Assembly: GCF_003946915.1 (NCBI RefSeq)
Contig: NZ_RPOC01000001.1
Location: 248,001 to 312,000 of the forward strand
From: Flavobacterium ustbae
Lineage (GTDB): Bacteria; Bacteroidota; Bacteroidia; Flavobacteriales; Flavobacteriaceae
Direction: 5' to 3'
Length of the DNA: 64,000 nucleotides
Positions 8,943 to 15,746 of the stretch are shown here, one piece after another. The translations under genes and the position numbers were made by a program. The notes beneath the pieces were generated by a model. It worked only from the letters and a program-made list of their open reading frames with translations, did not search any database and was not told the DNA's origin. The number at the start of each line of letters is the position of its first letter. Positions within the stretch are counted from its first letter, which is position 1.

Positions 8943-9515
8943 ATGAACAAAGGAAAATTAATTGTTTTTTCGGCACCTTCGGGATCAGGAAAAACAACTA
9001 TCGTAAAACACTTATTAGGACAAGAAGATTTAAATCTTGAATTTTCGATTTCGGCAGCGTCGCGTGCACCACGCGGTGAGGAAGTACACGGAAAGGATTA
9101 TTATTTTATTTCTTTAGAAGAATTCAAAAAACACATTAAAGCAGAAGATTTCTTGGAATGGGAAGAAGTGTACCGCGATAATTTCTACGGAACTTTAAAA
9201 TCGGAAATTGAAAGAATCTGGGCTTTAGGAAAAAATGTGATTTTTGATATTGATGTAGTTGGCGGTCTTCGTATCAAACATAAATTTCCAGAAGAAACTC
9301 TAGCGGTTTTTGTTAAGCCTCCAAGTGTTGATGAATTAAAACGCCGATTAAAACAGCGCTCTACAGAAAGTGAAGACAAAATCAATATGCGTATTGCAAA
9401 AGCGTCTGTAGAATTGGCAACGGCACCTCAGTTCGATGTGATTATCAAAAACTACGATTTAGAGGTTGCTCTTGAAGAAGCACATCAACTGGTAAAAGAT
9501 TTCATAAGCAAGTAA
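8943..9515 (+). CDS. gmk: Guanylate kinase
   Basis: This 190-aa cytoplasmic enzyme phosphorylates GMP to GDP with ATP. The P-loop SAPSGSGKTT is at residues 9-18. GMP-binding residues follow in SAASRAPRGEEVHGKDYYF (about 37-55), with FLEWEEVYRDNFYGT after that. The lid/adenine region has RLKQRSTES. The length is slightly short of the usual ~200 aa but complete. It is the second gene of the yicC-gmk-nadD group. Confidence 0.96.
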   Translation: MNKGKLIVFSAPSGSGKTTIVKHLLGQEDLNLEFSISAASRAPRGEEVHGKDYYFISLEEFKKHIKAEDFLEWEEVYRDNFYGTLKSEIERIWALGKNVIFDIDVVGGLRIKHKFPEETLAVFVKPPSVDELKRRLKQRSTESEDKINMRIAKASVELATAPQFDVIIKNYDLEVALEEAHQLVKDFISK

Positions 9516-9524
9516 TTTTATTCC

Positions 9525-9695
9525 ACAGAGATTCACAAAGAAAAAGCACAGAGATTCGCCAAGTATTATTTTAAACTTTGCGAATCTTTGCGCTATCTTA
9601 GTGAATCTTTGTGAAACATAACGATACAAATTCACCAAGTTGAAATAAAACTTTGCGAATCTTTGTGTTATCTTAGCGACTCTTTGCGAAACAAC
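9525..9695 (+). repeat. Degenerate CTTTGCGAATCTTTG-type repeats
   Basis: Two direct copies of a unit like ACTTTGCGAATCTTTG...ATCTTAG (near 9576 and 9652) are preceded by an inverted partial copy (near 9527-9560). This fills the gmk-nadD gap. A minus-strand ORF here is only a by-product of the repeat. Confidence 0.6.
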
Positions 9696-9700
9696 AAAAA

Positions 9701-10282
9701 ATGAAAATAGGTCTTTATTTCGGCACATATAACCCAATTCATGTCGGGCATTTGATTATTGCCAATCATATGGCAGAATATGCCGATTTAGATCAGATTT
9801 GGATGGTGGTTACGCCACATAATCCGTTAAAAAAGAAATCGACTTTATTAGACGATCAGCAGCGTCTGCAAATGGTTTTTCTGGCAACAGAAGATTATCC
9901 GAAAATAAAACCGTCGGATATCGAATTTAAATTACCTCAACCGAGTTATACCGTAATCACTCTCGCGCATTTACAAGAAAAATATCCAAATCATGAGTTT
10001 TCGTTAATCATGGGTGAAGACAATCTAAAAACGCTTCACAAATGGAGAAACTACGAAGTGATTTTAGAAAATCACGATATTTATGTTTATCCGCGCATTT
10101 CAGACGAACCTGAAAATGTGGAAATAAAATCGCATCCAAAAATTCATGTCATCGACGCGCCAATTGTAGAGATTTCCTCAACTTTTATTCGAAATAATAT
10201 AAAAGAAGGGAAGAATATTCAACCTTTATTACCTCCAAAGGTTTGGGAATATATTGATCATAATAATTTTTATAAGAAGTAA
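9701..10282 (+). CDS. nadD: Nicotinate-nucleotide adenylyltransferase
   Basis: This 193-aa cytoplasmic enzyme joins nicotinate mononucleotide and ATP to form deamido-NAD in NAD synthesis. The nucleotidyltransferase motif GTYNPIHVGHL is at residues 8-18. MGEDNLKTLHKW is at about 105-116, and the second motif ISSTFIRNNIKEG is near 154-166. It comes from the yicC-gmk-nadD group, though a 185-bp repeat-filled gap precedes it. It converges on the NAD salvage operon that starts 270 bp downstream on the other strand. Confidence 0.95.
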   Translation: MKIGLYFGTYNPIHVGHLIIANHMAEYADLDQIWMVVTPHNPLKKKSTLLDDQQRLQMVFLATEDYPKIKPSDIEFKLPQPSYTVITLAHLQEKYPNHEFSLIMGEDNLKTLHKWRNYEVILENHDIYVYPRISDEPENVEIKSHPKIHVIDAPIVEISSTFIRNNIKEGKNIQPLLPPKVWEYIDHNNFYKK

Positions 10283-10312
10283 ATCTCGAGAAAAGTTTCG
10301 GAGAAACGATTT

Positions 10313-10455
10313 ATATTGTAGCTACGGATTTTAATCCGTCGATTTAGAATTATCCGCATCTTAAGTTCCGTAGGAACAAAACATATTCCACAGCAATTTA
10401 CAATAGCCAAAAATGATCTCAATCTAGACCAGATTAAAATCCGGTCCTACAATAT
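10313..10455. repeat. Inverted-repeat element with ~28-bp imperfect arms
   Basis: The left arm (10313-10340) and right arm (10427-10455) are near-complementary. Both carry ATATTGTAG and a GGATTTTAATC core. A GTTCCGTAGGAAC palindrome sits between them. Related pieces occur at 30109-30191. Confidence 0.65.
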
Positions 10456-10501
10456 GCTTCGAGCCGATGGCTCTTTTATAACTTTACACAAAAAACTAAC
10501 C

Positions 10502-10546
10502 AATAAAAAAGCCTGAATCCAAAAAATTTCAGGCTTTCGTTTTTTT
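10502..10546. terminator. Terminator at the end of the nadV operon
   Basis: The stem AAAGCCTGAA / TTCAGGCTTT with T runs on either strand lies just past the nadV stop. It can also stop plus-strand transcription. Confidence 0.8.
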
Positions 10547-10550
10547 ATAA

Positions 10551-12020
10551 CTACGCTTCGATACTCGCGTCGCTTTTTACTCTCGTTCTAATCTCACTTA
10601 ACGTTTGATCTACCAAAAGTTTTCCGTCTCTGAAAACTTCCTTCAATTCACCTTGTTTTTCTTCTTCCCAAGAAACATTATCTGTTAAATGATACTTGCC
10701 GTCGATTAAATCAATTTTCATTAATCCTTTAGCCGATTTTTTAGTTCCGTCGTCTGTAATCGGATCTTTGAAGATAGCTCTTCCCTCTCCGTTTACTTCT
10801 CCGTACGTTGCTTTCATGGCAAAACCAAAAGTATCTCTAGTATTGTATTGATACGTGAAAGAACCAATTCCTAAAACTACATTGGTTGAAGCAAAACCTT
10901 TCTCTTTTAATCTTTCGCAGATTTGAGTTGCTCTGGCTACTGTAATACTGTCTCCATAAATAGCTCCGATTTGCGGAACCAATTCTTTGAATTCTTTAGC
11001 ATTTGTAGTTCCGCCGAAAACATCCCAGAGCAATTCTATAACACCTTTTTTCTCTTGTTCTGTTTTCCCGTTCGGATTTCCACAAATAATATCTACTGGA
11101 TCGCCACTATCAGGACGAATTACAACTTTGCCTTCTCTAGAAACAATTTCATTTTTTAATCTTGGAAGATAATCTGTTAAAACTTTCCATAAATCCCAAG
11201 TATCAGAAACGATAGAAACAATTCCTTTCGGGTAAACTTCTGTGATTAATCTTTTGAAAGTTTCGTATTCGCCTTCTGTCGTCCCCATGCACATTACAGA
11301 ATGTTCTGTTGCCGCAACTGAACCTGCAACCAATTCCTGATCTGAATTGGCATTGTAATATTCTTCTAAGAAATCAATTACTGGAATTGTATCTGATCCT
11401 GTAAAACTTAATAAATGCCCTGCTGCAGAAGTTAAAGCCGCTTCGATTCCGCCCATTCCTCTCATTGAGAAATCGTGCGCCTGCCAATCTACAAATTCTG
11501 GAACAGAAGAAGTTTCTGCTGCATATTTGTCTAATACCTTTCTATATTCTCTCGCAATTGTTGCTGAGTTGCACGGAAGCCAAACTACTGCAGAAAGTAA
11601 GGTTTCAAAATAATTCGTCAGCCAGAAAAATTCTGGAATCGTATTATACATCGTAAACATGGGCACTCTTAGCGGAACACTTGCTCCTTCTGGCAATGCT
11701 TTAAAAACCATCGGAATATATCCTAAATCGTGAAGATCTTCGATATGTTTTGTTCCCACTTGGTTTTCACCCAAATAATTATTGATTCTTCGAGCATATT
11801 TTTGAACCACTTCTTCTTTTGGTTTTTTAAAGAAATACTCTTCAAAATCATGAATGATATATTTTTTGATGAAATACTGCAATCCGAAAAAAACGACTTC
11901 ATCAACGGTTTCGATTCTTGATTTTCTTGGTGTCCAGTTAGAATATACAATTGTAGTTCCGTCTGGGTATTGTCTTCTGTGGTCAACTTTGTAACCGTCG
12001 GTTAATAATAGTGGGTTCAT
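10551..12020 (-). CDS. nadV: Nicotinamide phosphoribosyltransferase
   Basis: This 489-aa cytoplasmic enzyme makes NMN from nicotinamide and PRPP, the entry step of nicotinamide salvage. The N-terminal LLTDGYKVDHRRQYP matches the family. The catalytic histidine is visible in ATEHSVM (H240), the PRPP-side motif RPDSGDP at 302-308, and FTGSDTIP places an aspartate at 210. An Asp there is associated with preference for nicotinamide over nicotinate in human NAMPT. The length fits NAMPT/NadV. It is the last gene of the operon, and its ATG overlaps the stop of the ADP-ribosylglycohydrolase gene by four bases (ATGA), suggesting coupled translation. Confidence 0.95.
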   Translation of the reverse strand: MNPLLLTDGYKVDHRRQYPDGTTIVYSNWTPRKSRIETVDEVVFFGLQYFIKKYIIHDFEEYFFKKPKEEVVQKYARRINNYLGENQVGTKHIEDLHDLGYIPMVFKALPEGASVPLRVPMFTMYNTIPEFFWLTNYFETLLSAVVWLPCNSATIAREYRKVLDKYAAETSSVPEFVDWQAHDFSMRGMGGIEAALTSAAGHLLSFTGSDTIPVIDFLEEYYNANSDQELVAGSVAATEHSVMCMGTTEGEYETFKRLITEVYPKGIVSIVSDTWDLWKVLTDYLPRLKNEIVSREGKVVIRPDSGDPVDIICGNPNGKTEQEKKGVIELLWDVFGGTTNAKEFKELVPQIGAIYGDSITVARATQICERLKEKGFASTNVVLGIGSFTYQYNTRDTFGFAMKATYGEVNGEGRAIFKDPITDDGTKKSAKGLMKIDLIDGKYHLTDNVSWEEEKQGELKEVFRDGKLLVDQTLSEIRTRVKSDASIEA

Positions 12021-12964
12021 ATATTTTTATTTAAATTTTCTGCTAAACGTTTTGTCAAATCTTTTATATCATCAACTCTTACTAAATTCTCGATCCATTT
12101 CTGAGGAATATTATCCAATCCATAATAAATTCCTGCCAATCCTCCAACAATTGCTCCTGTAGTGTCTGTATCTTCTCCTAAGTTTACTGCTTTTAAAACT
12201 GTTTCTTGATAAGAATCTGAATTTAAAAAACACCAAATACTAGCTTCTAAACTATGCAAAACATAACCCGAAGATTGTATTTCGCTTTCCTCATATTGGG
12301 AAATATCGTTTTTTAGTACTTTATCAAATAACTGAATTTCGAGAGGATTAAAACTTTTATTTTCTAAAAACTTCGAAATAATATGCTGCATGTCTTTATA
12401 CGCATTGAACTTATCCTTGTTTTTTAGAATTTCCAAACAATAAATCACATAAATAAAACACGCAAAGATTGATCTGAAATGTGCATGAGTAATAGACGAG
12501 ACTTGTTTTACTTTTTGATAAATTACTACTATGTCTTTTTCGTTTTGAAGATAAAAAACCAAAGGCAAAATACGCATTAATGAACCATTTCCGTTGTCTT
12601 GTTCAGAAAAACCGCCGCATAAATCGGGTTCATGGCCTTTTGAAATATTAAGAATTGCGTGTCTCGTGGCTATTCCGATATCAAAGACTTTTCCGTGTGG
12701 AGTCCATAAATCTGAGCTATACCATTTTACGAAGTTTTCAGCAATATCATTTAAATCAAAGCCTTTACTTAAACTTTCGGCTAAACAAAAAGCAAGAGAA
12801 CTGTCATCGCTCCAAGTTCCTAAAGGCTGATGATGGGTTCCAAAACCAAACATTTCTGTAACTGGATTTTCTTTTAAATAATCTCTAGATTTAAATTCAA
12901 CCGGAACTCCCAAAGCATCGCCAATTGCAAGTCCAAACAAACCTGATTCTATTGAGTTTTTCAT
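12017..12964 (-). CDS. ADP-ribosylglycohydrolase (ARH/DraG family)
   Basis: This 315-aa cytoplasmic protein belongs to the ADP-ribosylglycohydrolase family, which removes ADP-ribose from proteins or other acceptors. The dinuclear magnesium site is visible: GTWSDDSS (S52-D53-D54) near the N-terminus and GEDTDTTGA (D265, D267) near the C-terminus. GLAIGDALGVPVEF at residues 11-24 is also typical. It overlaps nadV by 4 bp and follows the NADAR gene after a 74-bp gap carrying a hairpin. The natural target cannot be inferred; the context suggests release of ADP-ribose that feeds NAD turnover. Confidence 0.9.
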   Translation of the reverse strand: MKNSIESGLFGLAIGDALGVPVEFKSRDYLKENPVTEMFGFGTHHQPLGTWSDDSSLAFCLAESLSKGFDLNDIAENFVKWYSSDLWTPHGKVFDIGIATRHAILNISKGHEPDLCGGFSEQDNGNGSLMRILPLVFYLQNEKDIVVIYQKVKQVSSITHAHFRSIFACFIYVIYCLEILKNKDKFNAYKDMQHIISKFLENKSFNPLEIQLFDKVLKNDISQYEESEIQSSGYVLHSLEASIWCFLNSDSYQETVLKAVNLGEDTDTTGAIVGGLAGIYYGLDNIPQKWIENLVRVDDIKDLTKRLAENLNKNI

Positions 12965-13014
12965 TTTATTTATATATCTTCTGATTATTTCTTGATTTCT
13001 TTATTCTTAATCTA

Positions 13015-13047
13015 AAACTATAAAGTAAGCTCTATACTTTATAGTTT
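13015..13047 (-). other. Intercistronic hairpin at the NADAR/ARH junction
   Basis: The perfect 13-bp arms AAACTATAAAGTA (13015-13027) and TACTTTATAGTTT (13035-13047) flank a 7-nt loop and overlap the NADAR stop codon. No long T run follows on the minus strand, so it may be an RNA-stability or partial-attenuation element. Confidence 0.65.
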
Positions 13048-13569
13048 CAATTCATCCCTAACTTCCATCAAAGCAAAACCAAGCAAATTCAATCCTTTCC
13101 ATTTTTCAGGATTGCTAGCGTCTGTATGATCACTCGCCATTCCGATTCCCCAAATTGGATCTACGGGACTTGCTTCAACTAAAACTCTGTCATTTGTATT
13201 AATTAAAAAAGCTGCTAAATCCTTATTCTGACTGAATTTATGATAGTTACCTTGTTTTACGATTTCAAATCGATTTTCTAACCAGATTTTGTCATCGTAA
13301 TTTCTCACTTCACGGCCTAACTTTTTAGCTTCGGCTGGAGAATTTGCTTTTATAATCTTTTCTAAAATTTCCTGATCGTTGAATAATTCCGCTTTTTTAG
13401 CCATCATCCAATGTTCGGCTGTTTTATAAGTTACTCCTTCAAATTCAAAAGAAGAAAGCCACCATTGACTAAAACAGGTTTTAGAAATGCTCCCGTCTTT
13501 ATTGGGCTGATGTCCCCAGAAAAATAAAAACTTACTTTCTGGAGCTATATTTTCTATATTGTATTTCAT
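13039..13569 (-). CDS. NADAR-family N-glycosidase (YbiA-like)
   Basis: This 176-aa cytoplasmic protein of the NADAR superfamily shows FSQWWLSSFEFEGVTYKTAEHW (about 33-54, in overlapping blocks). It also has the characteristic VEASPVDPIWGIG (141-153). Members cleave N-glycosidic bonds: YbiA acts on riboflavin-pathway intermediates, and others remove ADP-ribose from guanine bases in nucleic acid. In an operon with an ADP-ribosylglycohydrolase and NAD-salvage genes, an ADP-ribose-related role is the better inference. Its ATG overlaps the prs-like stop by 4 bp. Confidence 0.88.
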   Translation of the reverse strand: MKYNIENIAPESKFLFFWGHQPNKDGSISKTCFSQWWLSSFEFEGVTYKTAEHWMMAKKAELFNDQEILEKIIKANSPAEAKKLGREVRNYDDKIWLENRFEIVKQGNYHKFSQNKDLAAFLINTNDRVLVEASPVDPIWGIGMASDHTDASNPEKWKGLNLLGFALMEVRDELKL

Positions 13570-14399
13570 ATCAATTGATCTAAACCAATAACTTCTACAT
13601 TTTCATTGTCAAAATCTTTAAAAGAATTGGTTGTAAAAATGCCGTCGAAACAATCTAAAACATCAAAACCTTTATTGAAGATTCCGTGGCTTACTGCTAA
13701 GTATAATTTTCCAGCGTTTTTCTTTTTTAATTCTTCTGCCAATCCAACAAAAGTTCCTCCTCCATCGCAAATATCGTCTACAATTAAACAATCCATTCCG
13801 TTTAGATCGTCTTCATATACTTTAAAACCAGATAATTTTCCCGTTTTTACATCGCGGCTTTTACTACATTCTACAACCTCAACTCCACCTAAAAATTCAG
13901 ACACTTTGTAGATTTTCTTCAAAGCGCCTCCGTCTGGAGAAATCAGTTTTACGTTGTCTCCAAGTCTACTTAAAATTTCTTTTATAAAAGTATAGTTTGG
14001 AATAATTGTGCTATTATTTAAAAGTGCGGGAGTAACTTCTGAATGCGCATCAAAAACAAAAACTTTATTTAATTGCATTGCATTGATGATGTCTGCATAT
14101 ACTTTTACAGATAAAGGCTCGCCAGGAATCATAACACGATCTTGCCTTGCTGCTGGAAAATAAGGAATAAAAAGATCTATAATCTTCACATCCATTCTTC
14201 TTAACGCATCGACTGTAACACACAACAACCCTAAATCGTTGAATGAATTCAATCTATGCGTAATAGTTACTTTTCTATTGGTATCAAAATCGGGAGTGAT
14301 TTTAATGTGTGGCTCTCCTCCAGAGAAAGTAAAACTTTGAAATTTGATTTGTTCCTGATTTTGAAAAGGAGCAAATTTTGGGTCGAGATTTAGTATCAT
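13566..14399 (-). CDS. Ribose-phosphate pyrophosphokinase-like protein (divergent Prs)
   Basis: The start was moved to ATG 14399 (277 aa) because the longer frame would need a TTG at 14429 inside the promoter/operator. The protein has the Prs fold: YFPAARQDR (80-88), FDAHS (116-120), PDGGALKK (155-162) and the PRPP-binding loop DDICDGGGT (198-206). It is shorter than housekeeping Prs (~315 aa) and its loop differs from the usual DDxxDTxGT, so it is a specialised paralogue. It probably supplies PRPP to NadV. A related activity on ADP-ribose, as in phage-type NAD reconstitution, is conceivable but unproved. It is the first gene of the operon. Confidence 0.88.
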   Translation of the reverse strand: MILNLDPKFAPFQNQEQIKFQSFTFSGGEPHIKITPDFDTNRKVTITHRLNSFNDLGLLCVTVDALRRMDVKIIDLFIPYFPAARQDRVMIPGEPLSVKVYADIINAMQLNKVFVFDAHSEVTPALLNNSTIIPNYTFIKEILSRLGDNVKLISPDGGALKKIYKVSEFLGGVEVVECSKSRDVKTGKLSGFKVYEDDLNGMDCLIVDDICDGGGTFVGLAEELKKKNAGKLYLAVSHGIFNKGFDVLDCFDGIFTTNSFKDFDNENVEVIGLDQLI

Positions 14400-14409
14400 A
14401 GTTTTATAG

Positions 14410-14430
14410 TTTGCGTTAATTATACGCAAA
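14410..14430. promoter_or_regulatory. Candidate NrtR operator O1
   Basis: TTTGCGT-N7-ACGCAAA is a 21-bp palindrome with perfect 7-bp arms. It overlaps the -7 element of the prs-like operon promoter, where binding would block RNA polymerase. A second, similar site lies at 14462-14482. Confidence 0.75.
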
Positions 14431-14456
14431 TGTAGAATTTATTTTTAAATAAACAA
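14427..14456 (-). promoter_or_regulatory. Promoter of the prs-NADAR-ARH-nadV operon
   Basis: On the minus strand, TTG (14456-14454) and TACATTTG (14434-14427) are separated by 19 bp. This matches the Flavobacterium pattern TTG-N17-23-TAnnTTTG. The prs-like ATG at 14399 lies 27 bp downstream. Confidence 0.75.
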
Positions 14457-14461
14457 TTTAT

Positions 14462-14482
14462 TTTGTGTAAAAATTACGCAAA
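14462..14482. promoter_or_regulatory. Candidate NrtR operator O2
   Basis: TTTGTGT-N7-ACGCAAA has the same geometry as O1 with one arm mismatch. It lies just upstream of the -33 region and overlaps the 3' end of nrtR. The centre-to-centre distance to O1 is 52 bp, about five helical turns. Confidence 0.7.
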
Positions 14483-15166
14483 CTTTATTTCGAAGTGAAT
14501 ACCTTCTTCAATTAACTCTTTATATTTCAGCTTATTAAATCGAAATAATTTTGCGGGACGACCCGTTTTTATTGGAGAATAATTTTCTGTTTCTTCTACA
14601 ATTCCGAAACTGAGGATTTTTTTTCGGAAGTTTCTACGTTCGATTTCTTTTTCTAAAATAGTGCAATAAAGATTTTCAAGATCTGAAAACAAGAACTCCT
14701 CTGGAAGTAAATCAAAACCTATTGGCTCGTACGTCAATTTGGCTTTAAGTCTTTCAGTGCCTTTCTTCAAAATCAAATTATGATCGAATGCCAAAGGTGG
14801 AATTTCGTCTATTTTAAACCATTGCACTCTTTCTGCATCTGTACTGGCTTTAATTTCTAAACTAGAAGCGTCTACCAAAGCATAATACGCTACCGAAATC
14901 ACGCGATTTCTTGAATCTCTGTGAATATCGTCTCCAAAAGTATAAAGCTGTTCCATAAAGGTTAGCTGCACATTGGTTTCTTCATGCAATTCGCGTATAA
15001 CGGCGTCATTTAGAGACTCATCATCTTTAACCAAACCGCCTGGCAAGGCCCAGTATTTTTCGGAAGAGCCAAATTGCTGTTCGATCAACAATACATATAA
15101 GCCATTGCTTTTGTAACCAAAAACGATAGCATCTACAGCAATTCTAATATTTTGTAATTTTTCCAT
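14474..15166 (-). CDS. nrtR: NrtR-type Nudix transcriptional regulator of NAD metabolism
   Basis: With start ATG 15166 (230 aa), the longer frame would use a TTG at 15208 inside an inverted repeat. Residues 7-135 form a Nudix domain and about 145-230 a winged helix ending in the typical GRPAKLFRF...GIHFEI tail. NrtR proteins repress NAD-biosynthesis genes and are released by ADP-ribose-like ligands. The Nudix box is nearly intact (G44...E50...REL.EETN, residues 58-65), differing mainly in Asn for the final Gly, so some hydrolytic ability is possible. Its stop is 75 bp from the prs-like ATG, and twin palindromes lie between them. Confidence 0.9.
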   Translation of the reverse strand: MEKLQNIRIAVDAIVFGYKSNGLYVLLIEQQFGSSEKYWALPGGLVKDDESLNDAVIRELHEETNVQLTFMEQLYTFGDDIHRDSRNRVISVAYYALVDASSLEIKASTDAERVQWFKIDEIPPLAFDHNLILKKGTERLKAKLTYEPIGFDLLPEEFLFSDLENLYCTILEKEIERRNFRKKILSFGIVEETENYSPIKTGRPAKLFRFNKLKYKELIEEGIHFEIKFA

Positions 15167-15198
15167 AATTCTAAATCGTAGCAAACAAATATAACGAA

Positions 15199-15253
15199 TG
15201 AGAGTCAATTTTGTAATCTAATGCAAAAGCATAAATCACATAATTGACTCTCA
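15199..15253. promoter_or_regulatory. Long-spaced inverted repeat upstream of nrtR
   Basis: Perfect 12-bp arms TGAGAGTCAATT (15199-15210) and AATTGACTCTCA (15242-15253) are 31 bp apart. A TATATTTG -7 element for nrtR lies beside the inner arm on the minus strand (15187-15194). The repeat could be an operator or a weak terminator of the lipoprotein gene. Confidence 0.5.
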
Positions 15254-15271
15254 ATATTTTTTATCGTTTGT

Positions 15272-15637
15272 TTAATCTATTATAACATCTGTATCTAAAT
15301 TCATTGTACAGCTTTCTCCAGATCTTGAAATTGTAACGTCGGCCTTAACTTCAAAATTTCCAGAATTTTTATATGTATGTGACACAGCACCTGGAGTTTT
15401 TATATTTCTTACGTGAGATCCATCTCCAAAAGTCCATCTTACATAAGTCACCTTATTTTTACCAACGTAATCTATAGAATAGTTGACAGTTCTCGGATTC
15501 ACTGGATTTTTAGAATATTTTAATTCTGTCACTTTCAAATCTGCAAAGCAATCTACAATTACCTCATCATCATGTGCGCAGGATGTGACAAAACAAAACA
15601 ATAATGGAAATATTAAATTTAGGGCAAACTTTTTCAT
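15272..15637 (-). CDS. PKD-domain lipoprotein
   Basis: This protein has 121 residues from ATG 15637; two codons upstream is only a TTG. It has a lipoprotein signal with lipobox FVTSC near residues 16-20. One PKD-like beta-sandwich domain (about 30-115) follows, with the diagnostic VRWTFGDGS...SHTYKNSGNFEV, where WxFGDG and HxY are PKD hallmarks. PKD domains mediate protein or glycan contacts at the cell surface. No partner gene is adjacent, and its role is unknown. Confidence 0.8.
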   Translation of the reverse strand: MKKFALNLIFPLLFCFVTSCAHDDEVIVDCFADLKVTELKYSKNPVNPRTVNYSIDYVGKNKVTYVRWTFGDGSHVRNIKTPGAVSHTYKNSGNFEVKADVTISRSGESCTMNLDTDVIID

Positions 15638-15746
15638 AATCAATTTTAACTGTTTTGTTTATTTGGTTTAAATGAATAAAGCTAAAAAGATTCTAACTTT
15701 TTTCAGGATCGATTTTTAAATTATTTACCTAAATATATAAAATTTC

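Noticed and set aside
9459..9737. Minus-strand 92-codon ORF between gmk and nadD
   Set aside because: It is made of the degenerate CTTTGCG repeats and overlaps the ends of two certain genes; the repetitive protein (QRVAKITQRFAKF) is a by-product.
10551..14399. A certain phage-type NARP1 system
   Set aside because: NadV carries ordinary NAMPT features (H240, D210) and the genes are chromosomal with an NrtR regulator. Only the Prs-like enzyme is ambiguous, so it is kept as a question.
14400..14429. N-terminal extension of the Prs-like protein
   Set aside because: It would start at a TTG lying inside the operator and -7 element.
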